The notes under the pieces are model-generated. The model worked only from the letters and a program-made list of their open reading frames with translations. It was not told the origin of the DNA and did not search any database. A stretch of DNA of 64,000 nt, from the NCBI GenBank assembly GCA_022709905.1, contig JAKLHY010000027.1, forward strand, positions 1 to 64,000, in the 5' to 3' direction. This DNA comes from Verrucomicrobiota bacterium. GTDB lineage: Bacteria; Verrucomicrobiota; Verrucomicrobiia; Limisphaerales; UBA1319. The position numbers and the translations under genes are program-made. Each line of letters begins with the position of its first letter. The stretch's first letter is position 1. Positions 26,557 to 35,685 of the stretch are shown piece by piece.

Positions 26557-27330
26557 TTATCCCGAAAAATCACGGCATGTCCAACCTTTTGCTGAGCCAT
26601 CCAATTCCATGTCGCTCCCCCCCAAATTGCGCCGAAGCAGCGCCCGCAGCCGGGCAGGCTGGAGCACCGTCACTTTCCTGCCGCTCACCGACACCAGTTT
26701 CTGCTCGCGGAACTTGGCCAACGTTCGCGAAAAAGTCTCGCTCACCGTTCCCAGTTCCGAGGCCAGCAGCCGCTTGGTCGTGGTCAATTCGATCATCACG
26801 GGTTTGACGGCTTCCGGCTCAGGACAACGCTGCAGGAGCCAGTTGGCCAGACGGGTTTCCACGTCTTTTGCCGTGAGATCCTCGATTCGGGCGACCAACA
26901 CCTTCAAGTGGTGGCTCATCGAGCCCAGAATCCGCAAGGCCAGCTCGGGATTGCGCCGAAGAACCGCAAGAAAGCCGTCCTTCCTCACTTGCAGGACCAG
27001 GGCGGATTCCAGCGCCCGTGCATGGGCGGGAAAACCGGTCTCGGAAACGACCGCCGCTTCGGCGAAGGAATCCCCCGGCCGAAAGACCTGAATAACCTGT
27101 TCCTTCCCCGCGGCGTTGAGGCGGTGAACATTGATCGCGCCCGCCTGAACAATAAAGAAACCGGTGCAGGGTTCACCTTCATGAAACAGGTACGCCCCCT
27201 TGTCCAACCGGCGCGGCAGGGTGATGTCCGCCAACTGACGGAGATCATCCAGAGGCAGCCCCTGAAACAGGCGGCAACTCCGCAATCCATTGACCAGGGT
27301 CGTTTGTTGAAAGCCAGCCAAAGATTTCAT
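26557..27330 (-). CDS. Crp/Fnr family transcriptional regulator
   Basis: The 257-residue protein has an N-terminal cyclic-nucleotide-type sensor domain (about 20-145; GAYLFHEGEPCTGFFIVQAG, VIQVFRPGDSFAEAAVV) and a C-terminal winged HTH (about 170-235; TTKRLLASELGTVSETFSR). The cysteine pattern of FNR for an iron-sulfur cluster is absent, so the signal is more likely a small molecule, heme or none. It is transcribed in the same direction as the corrinoid cluster, starting 117 bp before the corrinoid protein gene, so it is a candidate regulator of that cluster. Confidence 0.85.
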   Translation of the reverse strand: MKSLAGFQQTTLVNGLRSCRLFQGLPLDDLRQLADITLPRRLDKGAYLFHEGEPCTGFFIVQAGAINVHRLNAAGKEQVIQVFRPGDSFAEAAVVSETGFPAHARALESALVLQVRKDGFLAVLRRNPELALRILGSMSHHLKVLVARIEDLTAKDVETRLANWLLQRCPEPEAVKPVMIELTTTKRLLASELGTVSETFSRTLAKFREQKLVSVSGRKVTVLQPARLRALLRRNLGGSDMELDGSAKGWTCRDFSG

Positions 27331-27563
27331 AGGCAGGCATTATAATATCCCAGAGGAACCGATCTGGCGAGCGCGGCTTTTTCTGTGGTTGACCGGGCTT
27401 GACCATAAGCGGGGTTAACGTACAATCCGGACTTCAGCTCAGCGCATAGGTGTGCCTGGGTCCAAGTCGGAATAAGATTGACTTATGCAATTGAAACAGC
27501 CAACGCGTGGCGGGGTTTCGCTCAGGGAGCGCCGCCCACGGATTGGCTCAAAGGATTTCCTCT

Positions 27564-29231
27564 ATGGCCGCTATCAAGACTGAAGCGAAATCGACAGCCG
27601 CAAAACGGGACTACCCGAAGGGAGTATCCATTTTGCACGATCCCATGTTGAACAAGGGGACGGCATTTACCGAGGCGGAACGGGACGCCCTGAATCTGCG
27701 GGGGTTGTTGCCGCCGCACATTCACACACAGGACGAGCAGGTGCTTCGGGTGATGACTAATTTCCGCAAGAAACCGAGCGACCTGGAGAAGTACGTGCAA
27801 CTGGTGGCGTTGCAGGATCGGAACGAGACCTTGTTTTACCGGGTGGTGATGGATCATCTCGATGAGATGATGCCGATTATTTACACGCCGACAGTGGGCA
27901 AGGCATGTCAGGAGTATGGGCATTTATTCCGGCGGCCGCGGGGCATTTACATTACGGCGGGGGACAAGGGGCGCGTGGCTCGATTATTAAAGAACTGGCC
28001 TTATCGGGATGTGCGAGTGATTGTGGTGACGGATGGGGAGCGGATTTTGGGTTTGGGGGATCTGGGGACATTTGGGATGGGGATTCCGGTGGGGAAACTC
28101 TCGCTCTACACAGCCTGCGCGGGGATTCATCCATCGGCATGTTTGCCGGTGACGCTGGACGTGGGGACGGACAACGAATCGTTATTGAAGGATCCGCTCT
28201 ATACTGGCCTGCGGCAGAAACGGCTGCGGGGCGAGCCCTATGATGCGCTGGTGGACGAGTTTGTGACGGCCGTCCAGAAGGTCTTCCCGAAGGCTCTGCT
28301 TCAGTTTGAGGATTTTGCCAACATCAACGCGTTCCGGCTGCTGGAGAAGTATCGAAACAAGATCTGCACATTTAACGATGACATTCAGGGGACGGCGGCG
28401 GTGACTCTGGCGGGCCTGTATTCGGCCATGCGCATTTCGCGGGGAACTTTGAAGGACCAAACCATTCTGTTCCTGGGGGCGGGCGAGGCCGGGATCGGGA
28501 TTGGGGACCTGATCGTATCGGCCTTGATGAATGACGGGTTGTCAATCGAGGAGGCCCGGAGACGGTGCTGGTTTGTGGACTCGAAGGGATTGGTGGTGAA
28601 AAGCCGGGAGAATCTGGCCGAGCACAAACTGCATTTTGCCCATGATTTCCAGCAGTGCGCCGATCTCAAAACGGCGATTAACCGTTTGAAACCGACGGCC
28701 TTGATCGGGGTTTCCGGGATGCCGCGCGCGTTTACGAAGGAAATCGTCGAAACCATGGCCCGGATCAACGAGCGACCGGTTATTTTTGCGTTGTCGAATC
28801 CGACATCGAAGGCGGAGTGCACGGCTGAAGAGGCCTATTTGTGGAGCGGGGAGCGGGCCATTTTTGCCAGCGGCAGTCCTTTTCTGCCTGTGACGATCCA
28901 GAACAAGACCTATGTGCCCGGCCAGGGGAACAATGCTTACATTTTCCCCGGGGTCGGTCTCGGGGTGATCGCTTGCCAGGCGAAGCATGTGACCGATGAG
29001 ATGTTCTTCTTGGCGGCAAAGGCGCTGGCCAATCAAGTTCTCGAGTCGGACTTGGCCCAGGGCCGGATCTTCCCGGCGTTGACCAGGATCCAGGAAGTGT
29101 CGGCTGTTATTGCGAAGGCGGTGGCTGAACTGGCGTATGAAAAGAAGCTGGCCCGAAAGCGCCGGCCGGCCGATCTGACGAGCGCCATCAAGTCGATCAT
29201 GTACAAGCCGGTTTATCCTAGTTACGTCTAG
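27564..29231 (+). CDS. maeA: NAD-dependent malic enzyme
   Basis: Malic enzyme converts malate to pyruvate and CO2 with reduction of NAD. The start ATG at 27564 has AAGGA 8 bases upstream; the longer frame from 27507 is not supported. The 555-residue length is normal. Signatures are YTPTVGKACQEYGHLF (with the catalytic tyrosine), TDGERILGLGDLGTFGMG, FNDDIQGTAAVTLAG (metal and malate binding) and the dinucleotide motif LGAGEAGIGIGD. C-terminal TSKAECTAEEAY and SGSPFLPV also match. It is divergently oriented to the Crp/Fnr gene. Confidence 0.93.
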   Translation: MAAIKTEAKSTAAKRDYPKGVSILHDPMLNKGTAFTEAERDALNLRGLLPPHIHTQDEQVLRVMTNFRKKPSDLEKYVQLVALQDRNETLFYRVVMDHLDEMMPIIYTPTVGKACQEYGHLFRRPRGIYITAGDKGRVARLLKNWPYRDVRVIVVTDGERILGLGDLGTFGMGIPVGKLSLYTACAGIHPSACLPVTLDVGTDNESLLKDPLYTGLRQKRLRGEPYDALVDEFVTAVQKVFPKALLQFEDFANINAFRLLEKYRNKICTFNDDIQGTAAVTLAGLYSAMRISRGTLKDQTILFLGAGEAGIGIGDLIVSALMNDGLSIEEARRRCWFVDSKGLVVKSRENLAEHKLHFAHDFQQCADLKTAINRLKPTALIGVSGMPRAFTKEIVETMARINERPVIFALSNPTSKAECTAEEAYLWSGERAIFASGSPFLPVTIQNKTYVPGQGNNAYIFPGVGLGVIACQAKHVTDEMFFLAAKALANQVLESDLAQGRIFPALTRIQEVSAVIAKAVAELAYEKKLARKRRPADLTSAIKSIMYKPVYPSYV

Positions 29232-29320
29232 TGTGGTGTTTGCGAAAGACGATGCATTCTGCGGCAAGATTCCCGTTCGATCTCAGGACGGCCGAGTGAG
29301 ACGGCGTCACACCCAGAGGT

Positions 29321-30946
29321 ATGCGATCAGATCAACTATCGGATGCCCCAGGCCGCCGATCGAGTTCAGATCGTCGGACTCCCTGGATCTACCGGGTATG
29401 CGACGGGGCATCCGAGGGATTAATTTATTTCGCGGTGCTTTTAGCGCCCTGGGCCTTGGGGACGACCCAGCCCTGGGCGATCTGGACACTGAACACAAAT
29501 GGTTATCTTCTCGGGCTGCTGCTTTGCATCAAGGGACTAATCCAGTGGGGGAGTGGTTGCCGTCCTTGCCGATGGGATGAGAGTCCAGTTCTGACCTCAT
29601 CGGCCGGCGCGGTGGATGGCGGAAAAAATCGCGAGCTGGGGCGAACGAGCCGATCCCGGCTTCCCCTTTGTCTCGGTCTTCTCACGATCGTTATTTTGGG
29701 CTATTGCCTGGCGAGCGCCCTGAATGCCCGGGCGACCTATTTGCCGCACGAGCTGCGGTTTGAGTATTATGACGCTATTCGGTGGCTGCCTCACAGTTAT
29801 GATCGTCCGCAAACATGGCAGTTTTTTTGGCGTGCTTTGGCGCTCGCCTGTTTTTTTTGGGCTGCCCGGGATTGGCTGCTGGGCAAGACCCGAGCGGAAA
29901 GGAGAGAGATGCCGTCGGCATCGTGGGCGGATAAAGACCTTTCGGGCTCATCGGACGGGAGCATTGGAGCGATGGGGCGAGGTCCGTCCCAGCGCCTTGG
30001 CCGGCTGGTCTGGGTGCTGACCATCAGCGGAGGATTGTTGGCGGCCGAAGGGATGGTCCAGCGCTGGAGCAGATCGGACATGCTCCTGTGGATTGTCCAA
30101 CCGAAGATCAACCGGACTGCCGAAGGCCAATTTGGGCCTTATGCCTATCGAAGCAATGCCGCCCAGTATCTTAATCTGGTCTGGCCCGTGAGCGCGGGCT
30201 TTTGCGGGTGGCTTGGCCGGCGGGCACAGATTCGGCGTTCCCGCGGGTTGCGGGCCAGCAGGCGATATCTTGTGTTGATACCCTTTATTGGGCTGATGGC
30301 CATCAGCCCCGTGGTGGCGACCACGCGTGGAGGGGCCATCGTTGCGGGCTTCAGCGTTTTAGCTCTGGCTGGGGTCTCGTTGGCACGTCTGCGCCGGGGG
30401 CGTTGGACTCAAAAGTTGGGGGTGGTCCTGCTATTTCTCATTCCGATTGAACTGGCCCTGTTCCTGGGATGGACAGACCTCGGCCCTCGATTTGCCTCGG
30501 TTCTTTCCGAGAATCTTAGCGGGCGGTCTGAGATCTACGAGAACGCGCGCTCGATGGCGGAGGATTTTCCCTGGCTTGGAAGCGGGCCGGGAACGTTCAT
30601 GTGGCTTTATTATTTTTACCGGGGGGATCGTTCGCAGTCTTGGCAGGCGTTTGTTCACGACGATTGGCTCGAGACCCGGATTACTTTTGGCCGGGTGGGA
30701 TTGAGTTTTATCCTGCTGGCGTTGGGCGTGGTGGCAACGCATTGGCGCTGGGGCCGGGGCATTACGTCCGATGGACTGTTTGTGGCCGCCCTCTGGATTT
30801 CTCTGGGAGGATGTTTACTGCATGCCTGCTATGATCTGCCCCTTCAGATCTACTCGATCCAACATCTGTTTCTCCTGATTTGTTGCGTGGCTTTCAGTGT
30901 GGTTCGATGCCCTCATTTCGGAAGGCCGAGTTATACGAGGCCCTGA
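29321..30946 (+). CDS. O-antigen ligase (Wzy_C) family membrane protein
   Basis: The 541-residue protein has about ten hydrophobic segments (for example 33-60, 110-130, 168-183, 225-240, 305-345, 455-475, 485-530), typical of polytopic O-antigen ligases/polymerases. The conserved periplasmic loop carries GSGPGTFMWLYYFY and FVHDDWLETRITFGRVG, with the conserved histidine. Such proteins join O-antigen or other polysaccharide to lipid A-core or polymerise glycans. It follows malic enzyme by 89 bp and has no polysaccharide cluster around it, although LPS core and transport genes lie downstream. Confidence 0.8.
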   Translation: MRSDQLSDAPGRRSSSDRRTPWIYRVCDGASEGLIYFAVLLAPWALGTTQPWAIWTLNTNGYLLGLLLCIKGLIQWGSGCRPCRWDESPVLTSSAGAVDGGKNRELGRTSRSRLPLCLGLLTIVILGYCLASALNARATYLPHELRFEYYDAIRWLPHSYDRPQTWQFFWRALALACFFWAARDWLLGKTRAERREMPSASWADKDLSGSSDGSIGAMGRGPSQRLGRLVWVLTISGGLLAAEGMVQRWSRSDMLLWIVQPKINRTAEGQFGPYAYRSNAAQYLNLVWPVSAGFCGWLGRRAQIRRSRGLRASRRYLVLIPFIGLMAISPVVATTRGGAIVAGFSVLALAGVSLARLRRGRWTQKLGVVLLFLIPIELALFLGWTDLGPRFASVLSENLSGRSEIYENARSMAEDFPWLGSGPGTFMWLYYFYRGDRSQSWQAFVHDDWLETRITFGRVGLSFILLALGVVATHWRWGRGITSDGLFVAALWISLGGCLLHACYDLPLQIYSIQHLFLLICCVAFSVVRCPHFGRPSYTRP

Positions 30947-31106
30947 TGTCGAAGTAAGGGGACTCGCGGAGCTCGTCCCTCCGGAGACTGCGATTTGGGA
31001 TTTGCGAAGCTCGTCCGAGGCTCAGGGTCCCAAAGCGTGACGACTCCCGCCTTGCGGCTTTACGATGGGATACGAAAAGGCGCCAGACGGATCTGAGGCG
31101 GGGAGG

Positions 31107-31409
31107 TTATTCCTCGTCGAACTTGCGCTGCAGGAGGCTCTCCAGTTCTTTGAGGGCTTGATGAGCGTCGGCGCCTTCGGCCCGGACCTTGATATGCGTG
31201 CCGGGACCGGCGGCGAGCATCATCAGACCCATGATGCTCTTACCGTTGACTTTTTCGCCGTCTCGTTCGACGAACACATTGCAGGAGAACCGATTGGCCG
31301 TCTTCACAAACATGGCTGCGGGACGGGCATGGATCCCCAGCTTGTTCTGAACAACCATGTCCTGGGTCACGGCAAGGTCTTTATCAACGATTTTCTTGGC
31401 AGCACTCAT
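31107..31409 (-). CDS. ptsH: HPr family phosphocarrier protein
   Basis: HPr carries phosphate on a histidine in phosphotransferase systems and is regulated by phosphorylation on a serine. Both sites are visible: His27 in GIHARPAAMF and Ser58 in GKSIMGLMMLAAGPG. The 100-residue length includes about 12 extra N-terminal residues compared with usual HPr. It is encoded 49 bp downstream of hprK, whose product modifies that serine. No EI or sugar-specific PTS component is visible in the window, so a regulatory role is most likely. Confidence 0.9.
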   Translation of the reverse strand: MSAAKKIVDKDLAVTQDMVVQNKLGIHARPAAMFVKTANRFSCNVFVERDGEKVNGKSIMGLMMLAAGPGTHIKVRAEGADAHQALKELESLLQRKFDEE

Positions 31410-31458
31410 CCACTGGAGCTAAATCATCAGGCAATTTTGGAAAAAATTCCATTAAAAT

Positions 31459-32406
31459 CTAAGTCCGATCATTTTTAGTCATGGCGGCGACCAGGCGTTC
31501 GTCCAGTTCCTTGGCGGGATTATAGCCGGCGATTCTGAGCTTGGTATGAAAGGCGGCGACCTCGATCAACCTGGCCAGGTCTCGGCCGGGTCGGACCGGG
31601 AGAGTGACATGGGGGATGTCGATCCCTAGGATTTTGATGTGTTCTTCTTCCATGCCGAGACGATCCACATCCCGGACCTCTTCCCAATTCTTGAGGGTGA
31701 CAATGAGATCGACGCGTTTCTGGGTCCGAATGCTTTTTACACCGAACATGGCTGCGACGTTGATGATTCCAATGCCCCGCACCTCCATGTGATTCCGGGT
31801 CAGTTCAGCGCTGTCGCCGATGATTTCCTTGCCATCGACCACGGTGACACGGGTGATATCGTCGGCGACCAGGCTGTAGCCGCGTTCGATCAAGGCCAGG
31901 ACGCATTCGCTTTTTCCAATGCCGCTTTCGCCTCGGATGATGACGCCAATGCCCAGGATATCGACCATGCTGCCCATCTCGGTGCCGTGCGGGGCGAACA
32001 TCATCTCGAGGGCCAATGTGGCGAGGTTGATGAACTTCATCGTGATGAGGGGGGATTTGAAAATGGGCACATCGACGGCTTCGGCCGTCTTAATAAAGGC
32101 CTTGTCCGGGTTGATGCCGCGGCTGAAGACCAGGCACGGAATTTTGAAGCTGAACAAATTGCGGTAACGGACTTCCCGTTGGGGCATCGGAAGTGACTTG
32201 AGGAAACTGGCTTCGGCGCTGCCGATCACCTGCACGCGTTTGCTGGCGAAATAGCGGGTGAATCCGGCCAAGGCCAGCCCCGGCCGGTTGACGGTGGGTT
32301 CCCGGATGATGCGTTTGAGGCCGGCGGCGCCCGCGATCAGGCTCAGGCCGAGACTTTGAGCATGACGCGTGTAGAAATGTTCGACCGTGACGATATCGCG
32401 TACCAT
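31459..32406 (-). CDS. hprK: HPr kinase/phosphorylase
   Basis: HprK phosphorylates and dephosphorylates the serine of HPr. The 315-residue protein has the N-terminal domain (1-130), the P-loop GESGIGKS (159-166), LVADDITRVTV, the signature MEVRGIGIINVAAMFG and the C-terminal LPVRPGRDLARLIEVAAF. Known HprK proteins carry a conserved histidine in an HGxLVDI motif just before the P-loop; here the aligned stretch reads MGSMVDILGIG, with Met at the histidine position (about 145). It lies between lptB and ptsH in the Kdo/LPS gene group. Confidence 0.9.
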   Translation of the reverse strand: MVRDIVTVEHFYTRHAQSLGLSLIAGAAGLKRIIREPTVNRPGLALAGFTRYFASKRVQVIGSAEASFLKSLPMPQREVRYRNLFSFKIPCLVFSRGINPDKAFIKTAEAVDVPIFKSPLITMKFINLATLALEMMFAPHGTEMGSMVDILGIGVIIRGESGIGKSECVLALIERGYSLVADDITRVTVVDGKEIIGDSAELTRNHMEVRGIGIINVAAMFGVKSIRTQKRVDLIVTLKNWEEVRDVDRLGMEEEHIKILGIDIPHVTLPVRPGRDLARLIEVAAFHTKLRIAGYNPAKELDERLVAAMTKNDRT

Positions 32407-32417
32407 AGGGGAATGTG

Positions 32418-33140
32418 CTAGAGGTTAAACTCAGGTCCCAGGTAAACGTCCCGGGCTTTGGGATCGTTGACCAGGAATTCGCCGGTGCCTTCAAAAATCA
32501 CTTCGCCCCGATGGATCAGATAAGCCCGGTCCACCAGCTTGAGGGTTTCTCGGACGTTATGGTCGGTAATCAGGATGGCGAGGCCGCGTTCTTTCAAGCG
32601 GCGCAAGATCTTCTGCACCTCGTATACGGCAATCGGATCAATGCCGCTGAACGGTTCGTCGAGCAGGAGGAGTTTTGGACTGGTGACCAGCGCGCGGGTG
32701 ATCTCGAGCCGGCGTTTTTCACCGCCGCTGAGCTGGTAGGCCATGTTATTGGCCAGGGGGGTGAGATCGAGTTCGTCGAGCAAGTATTTCAGGCGGGTGC
32801 GTCGTTCGGCCCGGCTCATGCGGCAGGTTTCAAGGATAGCCAGGATGTTTTGTTCGACCGTCAGCTTGCGGAAGACCGACGGTTCCTGGGTGAGATAGCC
32901 GATGCCGAACCGGGCTCGACGGTGCATGGGCAGGCGGGTGATGTCGCGGTCTTCGAACAAAACTTGACCTTTATCGGGACGGATCAGGCCGACCACCATG
33001 TTGAAGGTGGTCGTCTTGCCGGCTCCATTGGGGCCTAGCAGACCGACGATTTCGCCGGCACTCACAGAAATAGACACGTTGCACACCACCTGTCGACGGC
33101 GGTATTCCTTGACCAGTTTTTCTGTCTTGATGAGACTCAT
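32418..33140 (-). CDS. lptB: LPS export ABC transporter ATP-binding protein LptB
   Basis: LptB powers extraction of LPS from the inner membrane together with LptF and LptG. The 240-residue protein has Walker A (GPNGAGKTT, about 36-44), the Q-loop, the signature LSGGEKRRLEI (about 140), Walker B (LLLDEPFSGIDP) and the H-loop (ITDHNVRETL). The C-terminus matches LptB rather than amino-acid transporter ATPases. Its ATG overlaps the stop of the LptC/LptA-like gene, so the two are translated together. Confidence 0.92.
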   Translation of the reverse strand: MSLIKTEKLVKEYRRRQVVCNVSISVSAGEIVGLLGPNGAGKTTTFNMVVGLIRPDKGQVLFEDRDITRLPMHRRARFGIGYLTQEPSVFRKLTVEQNILAILETCRMSRAERRTRLKYLLDELDLTPLANNMAYQLSGGEKRRLEITRALVTSPKLLLLDEPFSGIDPIAVYEVQKILRRLKERGLAILITDHNVRETLKLVDRAYLIHRGEVIFEGTGEFLVNDPKARDVYLGPEFNL

Positions 33141-35152
33141 TTGCCCAGCTTCTGATCCGGCAGCGGGGTGGACAACAGGTTGGTGCCACCGGACTTTTTC
33201 ACCTCGTCCAGGTTGACCTTGATCTGAATGTTGCCTCGTGCAATCCGGCGGTGGGTTTTCCGCTCCAGCAGGACCCGGTCCGACACGAGGCGCCCCTCAG
33301 GAGATTCAACAATCACCGGTGATCCGGTCCATTCCAGGAGATCCGATTCGGCGAGATAGTTCACGTGATCCCCCCGGACCCGGCGGTCTCCCTGCTCGAA
33401 AAACACCTCGCCGTCGGCAGTGACGGAATTGACCCCTTTCCTCTCGACGCGAAGCAACATTTTTTCGCACTTGAGCCTCGACGTTGAATCGGATTCGGCG
33501 GCGTCCCGGTTGCCTTTGAATTGCTCGAGCACGACCTGGCGCTCCGCCTCGACCGATTCCACCTGGTTGGTGTTGGCCAGACGGACGGTCAGCAATCCGC
33601 AACGCAACTCGTTGTCCACAACGCCCCCGCGCCACTCCTTCACTCGGACATCGTCCTCGAATCGCACCACCTGTTGGTCGAGGGAATAATATCGCGCCGA
33701 GGCTTCGAGGAAAACATCCCCGGCCGCGGCGAGTTCGCTGGCTGACTCGTCGAAGGACCAGAGGGGAAGGCTCGCGTTGTAGAGCGGCATTTTCAGCCGC
33801 GCGTTCCCTTCGGCGAGAAGTCTCTTATGGCCAAGGTCGAACGAGAGACGATCCGCATTCCCTTGGCGGCCTTCCATGAACCAGGCCGGGTTTCCGGTCA
33901 ATTCGACGGTATCTTTGGCCTTTTCATACACCAATTGGTCGCTCGTGATCCTGGCCCGATCTCCCTGGGTGAGAACGACGTCTCGTTCCATCACGACCGA
34001 ACTCACCTGTTTGTCGGGGCCGGTGAAGATGCGAAGTTTTTCACAGCGCACAGTGCCTCCTCCGGCCTCGAGAGTGGGATCCTCGATTCGAACATGCCCA
34101 TCGAACCGGGCCCCGTCCGCCAAGATGTGAAATTCATCGGCGAAGACCTCCATAAACCCGGTGGCTGATCCCTGGTTGGTTTGGACGCTCAACGATGGCA
34201 TCAGGAGTCCGGGTTGAGCCATCTCATTTTTGGGAAGCTTCACGTAAGCCTGGCCGATGGCGCTGACCAGCCGGGTTTCCTGATAGAACCGCAGGAGATC
34301 GGCCCGCCCTTCCCGTTCGCCCTGCTTCCAGGAGGGATGTCCGGTGAGCTCGATTTGTTCGCCTTCCTTAAGCCGCAGGTACTCGGCCCGATCGCCTTTG
34401 ACCAGGCTGCCGTCCCGCCGATTGACAACGGTCACATTGGTTTCGGCGAGGATGCGATCAATTTCGGGCCGGGCGGTGGTTTGGGAGGGTTCACTCGGGG
34501 GCGTCACGCGGACGATGGCCAAACCGGGATCCAGAGGACCCGTGGCGGCCTTCGGGAGGGTGAGGGTCAGCGCCTCACAGGTCAAAATCATGTTGGTGTC
34601 CTCTCCTTGAACATTTCCGAAGTAGTTCACCCGATTTGTGCCGACGTTGAAAACAAAACGGTCCGCCGTCAGATTCAGGGGGGGGGGTCGGAGCAGGGTT
34701 GTTTTAACGTCGTTCGAGATGGTCAGAATGGAATCATCCTGTTTCCAGGTGAAACCCCGGCCCTGCAATTCAATCTGTCCGCCGCCTAGCACCACCTTCA
34801 AATCGCTCGGAGAATAGGCCGTTTTCGTGATTTGATCCCAAAAACCTTCAGTGGCTTCCACGATGAGATTCGTGGCGCCGTCGTCTTTGTCAAAGTAGTG
34901 CAATTGCAGTCCCAGCACTTGCACCTGGCCGTTGGCGAGCGGATACGCTTCCTTTCCCTGGAGGATCAGTTGCAGTCGGTTGGGCTGGCCCGGTTCCGCT
35001 TTGTAATAGGCGGGAACTCGAAATCCCTTGAATCGCCCCGGCAAAGTTTTTTGGCCGAACAACTCGTGATGCAGGCTCGCAACCAGACCCAGTAGGACGA
35101 GAATCGTGATCGAGCGGGCCAGGGAGGCTTTGATGCGGGCTGTCAATGTCAT
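33137..35152 (-). CDS. Fused LptC/LptA-like LPS transport protein
   Basis: The start ATG at 35152 overlaps the kdsC stop (ATGA). The 671-residue protein has one N-terminal membrane segment (ITILVLLGLVASLHHELFG), an LptC-like periplasmic domain and then a long series of OstA/LptA-type beta-jellyroll strands with recurring units such as ADRFVFNVGTNRVNYFG, KGDRAEYLRLKEGEQIELTG, SDQLVYEKAKDTVELTGNP and RGDHVNYLAESDLLEWTGSP. Classical LptC is about 190 residues and LptA about 185, so this looks like a fusion or extended bridge across the periplasm. The position upstream of lptB supports the assignment. Confidence 0.75.
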   Translation of the reverse strand: MTLTARIKASLARSITILVLLGLVASLHHELFGQKTLPGRFKGFRVPAYYKAEPGQPNRLQLILQGKEAYPLANGQVQVLGLQLHYFDKDDGATNLIVEATEGFWDQITKTAYSPSDLKVVLGGGQIELQGRGFTWKQDDSILTISNDVKTTLLRPPPLNLTADRFVFNVGTNRVNYFGNVQGEDTNMILTCEALTLTLPKAATGPLDPGLAIVRVTPPSEPSQTTARPEIDRILAETNVTVVNRRDGSLVKGDRAEYLRLKEGEQIELTGHPSWKQGEREGRADLLRFYQETRLVSAIGQAYVKLPKNEMAQPGLLMPSLSVQTNQGSATGFMEVFADEFHILADGARFDGHVRIEDPTLEAGGGTVRCEKLRIFTGPDKQVSSVVMERDVVLTQGDRARITSDQLVYEKAKDTVELTGNPAWFMEGRQGNADRLSFDLGHKRLLAEGNARLKMPLYNASLPLWSFDESASELAAAGDVFLEASARYYSLDQQVVRFEDDVRVKEWRGGVVDNELRCGLLTVRLANTNQVESVEAERQVVLEQFKGNRDAAESDSTSRLKCEKMLLRVERKGVNSVTADGEVFFEQGDRRVRGDHVNYLAESDLLEWTGSPVIVESPEGRLVSDRVLLERKTHRRIARGNIQIKVNLDEVKKSGGTNLLSTPLPDQKLGK

Positions 35153-35685
35153 GCGGCGTATTCCTCCACCAGACGGGCCCATCGGTTTTGCGCCTTGAGG
35201 ATGCGTTCGACCACCTCGCGAACGGCCCCGTGGCCGCCGGGGCGGCGGGTGATGAAGTGGGCCGCGGCCTTGACTTCAGGAACGGCCTGCGGCACGGCAA
35301 CCGCCACGCCTGCGCGCCGAAGCATGCCCAAATCCAGGATATCATCGCCCATGTAACAGACCTGATCCCATCCAAAACCGGTTTCCTTGAGAATTTTTTC
35401 GGCGGCATCGACTTTTCGTCCGCCATCTTGAAAAAGAAAATCGATCTGAAGCTCATGCGCTCGCCGCAAGGTTGCAGGAGAAGTGCGGCCTGAAATCCAA
35501 CCGACTTTGATGCCTTCGCGACGTAGCAGCTTGAGGCCGAGGCCGTCCATGACATGGAACCGTTTGATCTCGCGCTCCTGATCCATAAAGACAGAAGCAT
35601 CCGTCAGAATGCCGTCCACATCACTCAGGAACAATCTGACTTTCGCGAAACTCTCACGCAATTTTACGCCGCTTTTTCGAGCCAT
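35149..35685 (-). CDS. kdsC: 3-deoxy-D-manno-octulosonate 8-phosphate phosphatase KdsC
   Basis: KdsC removes phosphate from Kdo-8-phosphate, the third step of Kdo synthesis. The 178-residue HAD-family protein shows the nucleophile motif FLSDVDGILTD (about 19-29), HVMDGLGLKLLRREG, ISGRTSPATLRRA and GDDILDLGML. It overlaps kdsA by 32 bases and the LptC/LptA-like gene by 4, so these genes form one transcription unit. Confidence 0.92.
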   Translation of the reverse strand: MARKSGVKLRESFAKVRLFLSDVDGILTDASVFMDQEREIKRFHVMDGLGLKLLRREGIKVGWISGRTSPATLRRAHELQIDFLFQDGGRKVDAAEKILKETGFGWDQVCYMGDDILDLGMLRRAGVAVAVPQAVPEVKAAAHFITRRPGGHGAVREVVERILKAQNRWARLVEEYAA

